DNA from: Nectonema munidae | Taxonomy: Eukaryota; Nematomorpha; Nectonematoida; Nectonematidae | Direction: 5' to 3' | DNA: 64,000 bases | Assembly: GCA_030549495.1 (NCBI GenBank) | Contig: JAUIRK010001029.1 | Location: 372,001 to 436,000, forward strand | Shown here: in pieces, positions 34,329-42,767 of the stretch | Layout: each line of letters begins with the position of its first letter | Numbering within the stretch: position 1 is the stretch's first letter | Notes under the pieces: generated by a model | What the model was told of the DNA's origin: nothing | The model's input: the letters and a program-made list of their open reading frames with translations, nothing else | Database searches by the model: none | Position numbers and translations under genes: made by a program

Positions 34329-35840
34329 CTAGGCGTGTATTCGCGCTCTTACGCTACTAGAAACATCACTGTTGCAATTGATCATATCGCCCAAATAACA
34401 TAAATCATCAACAACATCGAACGTATCATCTCCTAATTTGACTTTTTCAACAAAAGTACTTACGCTGTTTCCATTTTTGCACTTTCTACAAACAAAGCCA
34501 CTCACTACAGAAAGAGAGCCCTTTATAGAGGAACATCTTTTGTGAACCCACTTATTACAAGTCGTACATAAAATAGCGTTTCTCATTACCCTCAGTCCAC
34601 ATAATGAACAGGGGTCGACACTACTTACTTCACTGACACCATTAGTTTTATTACTCACGATCATCACTTTGGTCTTTGCTACATTTATTTTTAATCCTTT
34701 GCTTTCAAGTGCTCTTTTCCCTTCGGTATACTTAATATTCAACTCATCCAAACTATCACCTACAACTACCAAATCATCAGCATACAAAAATTCACGATTA
34801 TTTTTCGGGATTTCCGAGCTCAGAGCGTCTATCACTATGATAAACAACAAAGGACTTAGGGGTCGTTCACAATTGACGTCAACTAAAAGGGGGGGGGGGG
34901 GGTATCCAAAGTTGACATAAGTCGATTTTGTTAAGTGATGATATATCTAAAAGTTGACATGAGGGGGGGGGGGGGGGGGGTTGAAATTTATCAAAAAAAA
35001 GGTTGACGTCAATTGTGAACGACCCCTTATTACAGACCCTTGATGAACAGCAACATTTATTTTAAACCACTCTGAAAGCTCACCTTCGATACGCACTGCT
35101 GTTCTTGAATCTTGATACATTTCCATTACTGCGTTCACTTCAAACTCAGGTATACCCTTCTTTCTTAATGCCCAACGTATAACACTCCTAGGAACTGAAT
35201 CAAAAGCCTTCTCAATATCGACAAACGCTATATACAATTCTTTTCCAACTCTCAAATACTTCTCAATCAGTTGCCTCATTATGAAAATTGCGTTTATAGT
35301 GCTTTTTCCTGGTGTAAACCCCATTTGCAGATCATCAATATCAACTTTCGCTCTGATCCTACCTTCAAACACTCTTTCCAAAACCTTCATACCGTGCTCC
35401 AGCATTTTCAGACTTCTGCAATTCTTACACTCTTTTGCATCGCCTTTCCCCTTGTACAACGGAACTAAAACGCTTTTTCTCCAACTTTCTGGCATTTTTT
35501 CTCCATTCATCATTCGATTTCCAATCTTTGCTAACTCATTTTCCAATTGACACATCTCAATCACCTCAATAGGTACACCACTTGAGCCAGCCGACTTACC
35601 ATGCTTCATCTTCAATATAGCGACCTTTATCTCCTCTGCTGTTATTAGCCTTACTGGACCCTGGATAATAATGTTACTGGAAGAAATTTCCCAAGAATTT
35701 TCATTATTGTAAAGTTCTTCACAGTATCCTTTCCATGTTTTCAATCTGTCTTCTAGATCAAGATGTTTGTTTCCATTTTTATCTGATATGCAAGGCATGC
35801 CAACAATATCTTTTTTATTTCTAGTGCTATGTTTTGCCAT
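34329..35840 (-). pseudogene. RTE LINE, reverse transcriptase with post-RT Cys/His segment (interrupted by MITE)
   Basis: Right of the MITE, 35840-35027 holds SAGSSGVPIEVIEM, SVLVPLYKGKGDAKECKNCR, LQMGFTPGKSTINAIF, motif A AFVDIEKAFDSVPRSVI (catalytic Asp near 35219) and VHQGSV. Left of it, 34855-34329 resumes SPLLFIIVIDALS, motif C YADDLVVV (about 34784), LKINVAKTKVM and CSLCGLRV...CTTCNKWVHKRC. The usual family sequence VHQGSVLSPLLF is broken exactly at the MITE. Both catalytic regions look intact apart from that insertion and a few frame changes elsewhere. Confidence 0.8.
34859..35026. mobile_element. Harbinger-like MITE, copy 2, inside the RTE RT
   Basis: A 168-bp element has ends GGGGTCGTTCACAATTGACG and the exact inverse, with TTA duplicated on both sides (34856-34858 and 35027-35029). 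Removing element plus one TTA restores the LINE reading GSV-I-SPLLF. It is near-identical to the copy at 21229-21393. Differences are mainly poly-G run length. Confidence 0.85.
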
Positions 35841-36117
35841 TTTAAAGACTTCTCATTCTTTCTTCTGGTCTCAAATTCTTTGAATTCCTTTTTAACTTCG
35901 TCAGTCATTACCCTCCTAATGACCTTTTTTGCTTCTTTCCTGCTCTCCACATAATTCTTTCTAGCTAACTCCGTTTTTACTTTACGCCAATTTTTTTATT
36001 TCGATTTCTTATTTTTAACTGCATTCTCAACATCCTGGTCATTCCACCACCAACTCTTTCTTTCTCCTCTAGATTTCGAGACGCCGTACACTTTTTTCAT
36101 AACATTTGATAAAACCT

Positions 36118-36965
36118 TCATCTTGTCATCCCAACAATTGGCCTCTTCAGAACACGCTGTGCTTCTCTAACAAACTTTTCTTTTGTACGAGTCTCTTTCA
36201 GTTTCCAAGTTTTCACTCTCTCTTTCTTTTCCGTATTAATCGTTCGTTTCGGATTAAAAATCATGTCCGTAACTAACAGTCTATGTTGAGTCATCACTTC
36301 TTCACCAGCAATCACTTTCACGTCCTTAACTTCATCGCTTTTTCTAACCAATATATAATCTGTTACACTTACTTTCCCGCCCGAATCAAAAGTTATCAAT
36401 TTTTCCTTCTCTTTTTTGAAACAGTTATTGACAATCTTGAGGTCAAAACTATCGGCAAACTCTAGCAGCATTTCTCCCTCTTTATTTCTTTTTCCAAAAC
36501 CAAAACCTCCGTGAACGTCTTCGAAACCTTCAACATCTCTACCAACATGTCCATTGAAATCAAGAACAACGCACTTACCCTTTACCTTCATCATCACTCC
36601 ACTTTTTTTTCTAATCTAAGACCAACCTGTGGTGCATAGGCAGATATAAATGTCACCACTTCTTCGTAAACAGCCATCTCCATAATAATTACTCTACTTG
36701 ACACTCTTTTAACACTGACAATTATTTCAAGCCAATCCTGATGAACCATTAGACCAACTCCGCCTTGTCCTACTTTGTTTCCAATCCAGTACAATTTGTA
36801 TCCGTGCTCACCTGCTCTAAGCATCCGCGTGCCTTCTTTCTTATATCTCACTTCCTGAAGACCTGCCACAATTACTTTTCTTTCTACAAGCATATTCACC
36901 ACTTCTACCTACAAGCGAACCAACATTTGCTGACGCAAATCTGAGTATTTTCATTGGCTTTCTAA
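36118..36965 (-). pseudogene. RTE LINE, endonuclease domain
   Basis: From about 36965 the minus strand reads LRFASANVGSLVGRSGE, then VAGLQEVRYKKEG (catalytic Glu block), GGVGLMVHQDWLE, FISAYAPQVGL, VLDFNGHVGRD (the gDFNahvG block), VHGGFGFGKRNKEGE and MTQHRLLVTD (the QHRLLv..D end of RTE endonucleases). These are the standard APE blocks in order. The domain is split over at least two frames. It would nick the target DNA to prime reverse transcription. Confidence 0.8.
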
Positions 36966-37289
36966 GGGACAAAAATTTAGGAATCCTGGGCTCCGAGTGG
37001 GCTTTACCAGGGTCCGTCATGAGTTTTCTTGTACTTACCTTTGAGAAAAACTCCTTCCCTGTAACTCTATTTGCCCCAGTTACCCGGAGGTTAAGCAGCT
37101 GGGAACATAATTATCCGTAGTATTTGAGTTGTTGCATAATGTTATTTTGGAGCGTGATTTTTATGACCGGATGCTCTTCCTGGCGCCAACCACTTTTGTA
37201 TTCAGGACTGGAAACCTTTAGCCTTTAAACAATCAAGTACTAAACCCACAAGGCAGTGGTAATTTGGAATCGGAGTTATTTTCTCCTAT

Positions 37290-38990
37290 AGACACCAGCA
37301 TATACTTACCAAACAAATTAGCAGACAACTGAGATCTGCTTTTGTTTCTAAAGGACATTTTGAACAATATTATTAAAAATTAAATATCTAATTTTTCGAC
37401 ATCAAAATATTTTATGATTTTTTGTATTACACTGGTCTTTTCAAATTTTTTTGAAAAGTAAAAAATCAAACAAATAACAATTTCCTCAAAGTTTTTTAAA
37501 AGATATAGCTTTCAAATCTCATGATTATTCATTAATATGTTTAGAAACTATCTAAACTTGTCCAAAAATGAAATTTGAATCCTTGTGAAAAATCGATCTG
37601 CCTTACCCAATATGTTGCTCAAAACGATCCACTCAGTGACCATTTCTCGGTCCCCATAATACTCGTTAGCGATTCGCTAATGGACCGTGGACTGCAGTTT
37701 GAGGACCACTGAGCTAGAAGGTAGTGATGCAATCAGAATTAAAAAGTCATTTGACTTGATAAAATTCGTGCAGTTATGTTGGGATTGGGAGCTTACAGTG
37801 CAAGTATAATGTTGGGTAATAATGGTGGTGTGTTCATTGGACAAACATTCTTTTTAAAAAATAAATTTTGAAAATTATAAAAAAAAGTTTGTCACCTGAA
37901 GATTTGAGGATGTTCGCCTCTTATTCTAACATAAGTTTTAAGTTTTCATAGTCTTCTCTCATTTGTTGTGAATATGCAATTGAAACATACGGCTTGTTTA
38001 TATTATTTAAAAACACACCTTAAAGGCTTGTTTTATTTAGAAGAATCAATGAATAATTTCCATTCATAAGCATTGTATTCAATCTTCTTTTCTAACATAA
38101 AATTGAAACATTTCTACACCCCACCAGCCTTTTCTAAACAACTAAATTTTACCATCTGATTTTAGTAAATTGCATTCTTGGAGTTGAGAAACGCTGCCTT
38201 GTTTTTAGGAAGTTGCATATCCCTCTCAAAATCATTCCGTTTCGATTGTGTTATGAATTGAGGCTTGTTTTAATTTTTACCACTAAAGTTTGGATCATTG
38301 AATATATTATCAACGAAATCTTCATTACTTTCACCACTTGATTCCTACAATATTTTCAGGAGCTTTAGGAAAAGGTAGTTCACTGTCTCGGAGAAGAGAA
38401 GAAATGTTTGGATATCGTTCCAACTATTTTTTTAATTTGAAATACCATTTAAGAATTAACCAAGCAAAAATAACTCTCCAAATTGTTGTGACAGAAAAGG
38501 CATTCTTTTTTTATTTCTTGTGAAATAACACGTGTGTTAATCCTAACACATAAATTAATCAATTTCTTATAAATCGCGTAAACAGAAAAGAAATAAATAT
38601 ATTTTTCATACCAGAGCTAATAAAATGTTATGAGTAGCTTTGTTAAATAACATTCTATCTACATCAGACTTCTTCAACCTAGGGCCCATTTTGGGCCTTG
38701 GGAAAAAATGATTTGTGCCCTATTACTTTTCATCAGACTTCAAAACTTAAAAGTATTTGAATTTAAAGAAAATAACAATAAATATCTCGCTAATATATAT
38801 TTTGATATTGATTACAAATAATTAAAGTATTGTGATTGTCCTTTTTTTTATATATATATTTAGAAACAATATTTCTGACAGATATGCCGATTGAAAGATT
38901 AGGTGAAAAAAATTAAAACAAATATAAAAAATAGAAAAAAACTAGAAAACTTTATTAGTGATATTGCTAACTAGTTTCGTAGTATAAACT
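37290..38990. other. AT-rich stretch with two hAT-type termini
   Basis: Sequence ending GACTGCAGTTTGAGGACCACTG (37690-37711) is the inverse of a hAT start (CAGTGGTCCTCAAACT), and CAGACTTCTTCAACCTAGGG near 38666 resembles another. Neither has an identifiable partner. No coding frame is recognised (38338-38523 has no domain). Confidence 0.35.
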
Positions 38991-39008
38991 CCTTTTTCAA
39001 AGCAAATA

Positions 39009-40917
39009 CAGTAGAATCTCGCTACTATGCCCCCTCGCTACTATGCCACTTTCACTCGGTCCGGACATAATTCAGTAGAAAATAAACTTACTATGCCACC
39101 ACCTAATCTCGCTATTATGCCACTATTTATTTGTGTGTTGCGTTTTTTAATTATATTTCTCAACTTTTTTTACAAAATTAATGAATATATTTTTTTAGAT
39201 TTATTGTTTTTATTTGCGTAAAAAATTAACATGTCAGATATAAAACGCAAGCGAACCGATTTCACTCTAAAGCAGAAAAAAGAAATTATTGATGCCGAAA
39301 AAAATGAGCCTAATCAGTCCAAGCTGGCCAGAGAAATAAGCAAGAAATGGGGTATTGAAGTGAAGAGAACTACGGTAAAAAGCATTCTCAGCAAAAAGGA
39401 TGCAATCGAGGCTGCAATCAAAACTGGATTTTCATCGAAACGCGTTAAGTTGACGCAGGCTCACGATCCAAATCTCGATGAAGGGGTGCTCATGTGGCTG
39501 AAGCAAGCGAGAGGACACAATCTGCCTGTCAGTGGAAGTCTGGTCAAAGAAAAGGCAATGAAACTGGCCGAGATAATGCACATTCCGGGATTCATGGCAA
39601 GCGACGGTTGGCTGGACAATTTCAAAAAGCGTCACGGCATTACTTTTAAAACAATACAAGGAGAAGCAGGAGCGGTAAATTTGCAATCTCTTTTTGAGTG
39701 GCAACAACAGGTTCTCCGACCTTTGCTTGCACAATTTTCTGCAGAAGACGTCTTCAATCTAGACGAAACTGGACTCTTCTGGCAGCTGCTACCAAACAAG
39801 ACCATGGCTTTCAGAGGAGAGCGGTGCACTGGAGGTAAAAAAAGTAAGCAAAGAATCACTCTTCTGGTTGGAGCAAACATGAGCGGCAACGAAAAGCTTC
39901 CTCTTCTGGTGATTGGCAATTCAAAGAAACCGCGTGCCTTCAAAAACAAAAAAATTCCGGTGACATACAAGGCAAATTCGAAAGCGTGGATGACGGCGGA
40001 GCTCTTCGAAGAAACATTGCGTGAGTGGAACGAGCGACTCGTCAAGCAGGGACGCAAAGTGCTGCTTTGTCTCGATAACTTCTGTGGCCACCCATCTGAT
40101 CTCCAGTTCGACAATATAAAGCTGCTATTTTTTCCTCCTAACACAACATCAATCTCGCAACCAATGGATCAGGGGGTTATAGAGAGTCTCAAACGCCACT
40201 ACAGGAAACTTTTGCTCTCTCGCAGGCTTGAAGCCATAGACGAGGAAAGAGAGTTTAAGTTCACGTTGCTTGATGCTCTACACGTTGCCCGGTATGCTTG
40301 GGAGCAGGTTAACAAATCGGTCATCAAAAACTGTTTTGTAAAAGCTAAGTTTGTGGAAGAAGAAATTGATCAGATTGAGCCAAAAGATGAAGAGTTGCTC
40401 GAGATTTGGAATGCTTTGCCTACTGAGGAAAAGATGCACAATAACGAGGAGATTGAGCTAACTGACTTTCTCAATGCTGACGAGCGTCTCGCAACTAGTG
40501 GCTCTCTTCTGCTAGAGGAGATTGCTGAGGAAGTGCTGAAAAGCAAGGAACAAATTGAAAGCGAAGACGACAAGGAAACTATCGAAGAGGAAGTGGTTCA
40601 ATTCCAAGAAGCCCAAAGAGCGTGGAGCACTGTTCGAAAATTTATGCAGCATTGTAGCGTAAAGCTCAAAGTGATGCTGCGATTGTTTAGATCAAGAAAT
40701 GCTTGAGATCCGCCATATGAAAATGCGTCAGACAACCATTTTTGAGAGCTTTGGAATAGGACACAAATATATAAAAAAATAAAACTGTTTTTTAATAAAT
40801 GTGATTTTATTTGAAAAAATAAGGCTATTTTTACAAAACCCTCGCTACTATGCCACTCTCGCTACTATGCCACTTTTGGTCGGCCCCGAAGGGTGGGATA
40901 ATAGCGAGATTTTACTG
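39009..40917 (+). mobile_element. Tigger/pogo transposon, apparently complete
   Basis: The 1,909-bp element runs from TA|CAGTAGAATCTCGCTACTATG to ATAGCGAGATTTTACTG|TA. The terminal repeats match over about 17 bp, and sub-terminal repeats (CTCGCTACTATGCCACT) occur in both orientations at both ends. TA is duplicated on both sides (39007-39008 and 40918-40919), and one open gene occupies the middle. A possible poly-A signal AATAAA follows the gene. Everything needed for cut-and-paste movement appears present, which is rare in this window. Confidence 0.85.
39231..40706 (+). CDS. Tigger/pogo-family transposase, 491 aa, open throughout
   Basis: A DDE transposase that cuts the element at its terminal repeats and joins it into TA sites. 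Residues 5-55 form the pogo-type HTH (FTLKQKKEIIDAEKN). Residues 75-140 form the CENP-B/Tc5-type HTH (VSGSLVKEKAMKLAE, then DGWLDNFKKRHGI). Residues 170-370 are the DDE_1 core: D178 in VFNLDETGLFW, D282 in VLLCLDNFCGHPS, and D313 in NTTSISQPMDQGVIESLKRH, a DD30D spacing typical of Tigger. An acidic tail follows. The start ATG at 39231 is about 220 bp inside the left end, with no stops to 40706. Length fits Tigger proteins. Its GC content is higher than the flanks, consistent with recent arrival. Activity cannot be told from sequence. Confidence 0.9.
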   Translation: MSDIKRKRTDFTLKQKKEIIDAEKNEPNQSKLAREISKKWGIEVKRTTVKSILSKKDAIEAAIKTGFSSKRVKLTQAHDPNLDEGVLMWLKQARGHNLPVSGSLVKEKAMKLAEIMHIPGFMASDGWLDNFKKRHGITFKTIQGEAGAVNLQSLFEWQQQVLRPLLAQFSAEDVFNLDETGLFWQLLPNKTMAFRGERCTGGKKSKQRITLLVGANMSGNEKLPLLVIGNSKKPRAFKNKKIPVTYKANSKAWMTAELFEETLREWNERLVKQGRKVLLCLDNFCGHPSDLQFDNIKLLFFPPNTTSISQPMDQGVIESLKRHYRKLLLSRRLEAIDEEREFKFTLLDALHVARYAWEQVNKSVIKNCFVKAKFVEEEIDQIEPKDEELLEIWNALPTEEKMHNNEEIELTDFLNADERLATSGSLLLEEIAEEVLKSKEQIESEDDKETIEEEVVQFQEAQRAWSTVRKFMQHCSVKLKVMLRLFRSRNA

Positions 40918-41099
40918 TATATATAAATGATAAAATAGTGGAAAGACAGTTTTTTCTATATATTGTATGATTTTACCCTTAAATAAAAAATGTTAGGTCC
41001 GTATGTAAAGACGAGCCCTGATCTACATGATTTACCTAGTTTTATTCAGGAAGCAATTTAATCCATTTCATAAAACTCCATCTTAAAAAAGATGAGTTT

Positions 41100-41946
41100 T
41101 TGTATGAAATTTTATAGCATATGTTTTACCTTGAAAACCTTAAAAACCTCTTGAATTCAAAGAACACCTCTTGAAAACCTGTTAAATTTTACTGATGTCA
41201 AAGAACTGATTTTAGAAAAAAACTTATAAATAAAATGTTAATATCAAAAATGACAGTGTTTTTCAATGGTGCTTTATGGCCACTTGAACTGCAGAAAATT
41301 AGATGTTTTTTGGAATCAAATTTTTAAACTTATCGATGAAGATAGTGAAGAACTTAAAAAAGTTGTGTGTATCGTTCTCACTCTTTTCCATTGTAATGCT
41401 TCTGTAGAAAGATGATTTTCGATTAATAAAGAATGTTTATCTGAAAATCTTTATGAAAGCACTTTGGTAGGACCAAGAAGAGTCTATGATCATCTTCAAG
41501 CAGTTGAGGGTATTCAAAATACAATAATAGATAATAAAAAAATTGATATTAAGTGTTAGTAATGCGAAAGCTTTGTACAAAGATGCATTAGATAAAAAGC
41601 AAAACGAAGTAAACGCCGAAAAGGTTAGAAAAGAAATGAAGAGAAAAATGGTGATGGATTTGAAAGAGCTTGAAGAAAAAAGAGAGAAAATTTTAAGAGA
41701 TGGTACAGATGAAATTACAAAGATTGATCAAGAAGCGAAACTAATAAAAAGCAATCTTTCACAAAGTTAAAACGCTTACTTAAAAATATATGCTCTTTTT
41801 TTCATAAAATAAAAAGTTTGAACTTATAACTTCATATAATCGATATAAATGAAATAATATTGTAAACCTTGAAAATTTTCATATTACTCTTGAAAATCTC
41901 TTAAAAACCTCTTGAATTTCATTTTTGAAATTTGGTAAACACCTTG
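41100..41946 (+). mobile_element. hAT element 3' end with transposase C-terminus
   Basis: Sub-terminal CCTTGAAAACC and CCTCTTGAA motifs occur on both sides (41140-41180 and 41870-41925). The right end TTTGGTAAACACCTTG is the inverse of a known hAT-type start (CAAGGTGT.TACC). Inside lies the C-terminal part of the transposase. The 5' portion is missing, and the Tigger at 39009 lies just upstream. Confidence 0.55.
41330..41768 (+). pseudogene. hAT transposase, C-terminal dimerisation region
   Basis: The frame reads VCIVLTLFHCNASVER, then a TGA, then FSINKECLSENLYESTLVGP and RRVYDHLQAVEGI. The family block is Hg.AsVERgFSvNkev..eNl.e.sLva.R.v.D.v...gg. In another frame 41543-41768 continues with a Lys/Glu-rich helix (NAKALYKDALDKKQNEVNAE), also as in this family. 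One stop and one frame change are visible, and the catalytic N-terminal part is absent. The C-terminus of hAT transposases mediates multimerisation. Confidence 0.65.
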
Positions 41947-42017
41947 TTTAACTCTTTGCGTCAACTTATTAACGCTTGCGATGTTCACTTATTTCTTTCT
42001 ATTTAAGAAAACTGGAT

Positions 42018-42767
42018 ATGGAAGATTGTTTGAAAGATTTCTGTACAACTGCTTCCAGCATTTTTGTTACATATGTGTCCTATTTCCCTAATTTTCAAAT
42101 CGAGATAAATACTTTTTCAAAGCTTTATTACGATATCACAGAAGAGCGTCCACCTTTTGAACGCTTAAATTGTAGAAACTTAGAAGAAATCTTTTCTCTG
42201 CTGCCCTCAGAGTTTTTTATCAAAAAATCCAATGGCACTACCTCGATAATTTTGAAAGAATCAGTCAACTCATCAAAAGGTATGATTTCACTTATCAAAA
42301 AAGCTCATCCTAAAAACACTCTTAACTTGGGCCGTAAGCCTAATTGTCCTGTTTACAAGGCTGCCACTACAAGCTACACTTCTTCAAATCGAATCTCGCA
42401 ATCCTCTCAAAAATTGAGTACTGTTGCTACCTCTAGCCACCTTAATGCTTTGCATTCCTCACCTCCAGATATCGATAAAAAATTGAAACGTGTCAAGAGT
42501 GAAATATTAAATATTTTGCGTGATCATAAAAATGGCATTCAGCTGCCAATCTTTATCTCTATACTTTTGAAAGTGTTCAACTTTGAATTGCACATTCAAG
42601 ATTTGGGCTTTGATACTTTGATGCAACTTCTGGAATCAATGACGGATTTTGTATCAATAAAAAATGAGCCCAGAGGCGGTGGCGTTACTATTTCCTTGAT
42701 TGATGAAGAAAATTCAAGGATCAATTTTTATGATCTTTACGAAAAAACAAAGGCAAACATTTTGGAG
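42018..42767 (+). CDS. TDRD5: TDRD5-like exon 1: LOTUS 1, linker, LOTUS 2
   Basis: Encodes 250 codons. LOTUS 1 includes TYVSYFPNFQIEINTFSKLY and FSLLPSEFFIKKSNGTTSII. A Ser-rich linker follows (residues 83-153). LOTUS 2 includes SEILNILRDHKNGIQLPIFI, LGFDTLMQLLESMTDFVSI and GGGVTISLID. The fixed pattern l..y..G........y....g....... lGf.s....L..m.d.v.i is clear in both. The donor GGAG|GTATTC leaves phase 0. A non-ATG extension upstream to 41976 is open but not needed. Confidence 0.8.

Larger units (their letters stand above)
33825..37280 (-). mobile_element. RTE-type LINE, almost full length, degraded
   Basis: On the minus strand the order is a 5' region ending near 37280 (with GGCGCCAGGAAGAGCATCCG), endonuclease (about 36970-36150), RT (about 35840-34330) and C-terminal domain (34206-33910). 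A GATGATGATG-rich 3' end at 33838 matches the simple tail of RTE elements. A PHD-like Cys/His segment follows the RT (CSLCGLRV...CTTCNKW.H..C, about 34610-34476), a feature of one invertebrate/fish RTE subgroup. The coding sequence has a handful of frame breaks, and a Harbinger-like MITE (34859-35026) sits in the RT. It is inactive but well preserved, so moderately young. Confidence 0.8.

Noticed and set aside
34870-34980. Poly-G runs as assembly errors
   Set aside because: Both MITE copies have runs at the same two positions, so they belong to the element; only their exact length is uncertain.
34947-35030. Pro-rich C-terminal extension of the RTE frame
   Set aside because: It comes from the poly-G tracts of the inserted MITE, not from LINE sequence.
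39432-40144. Open frames antisense to the Tigger transposase
   Set aside because: Low-complexity shadows of the real coding strand, without domains.
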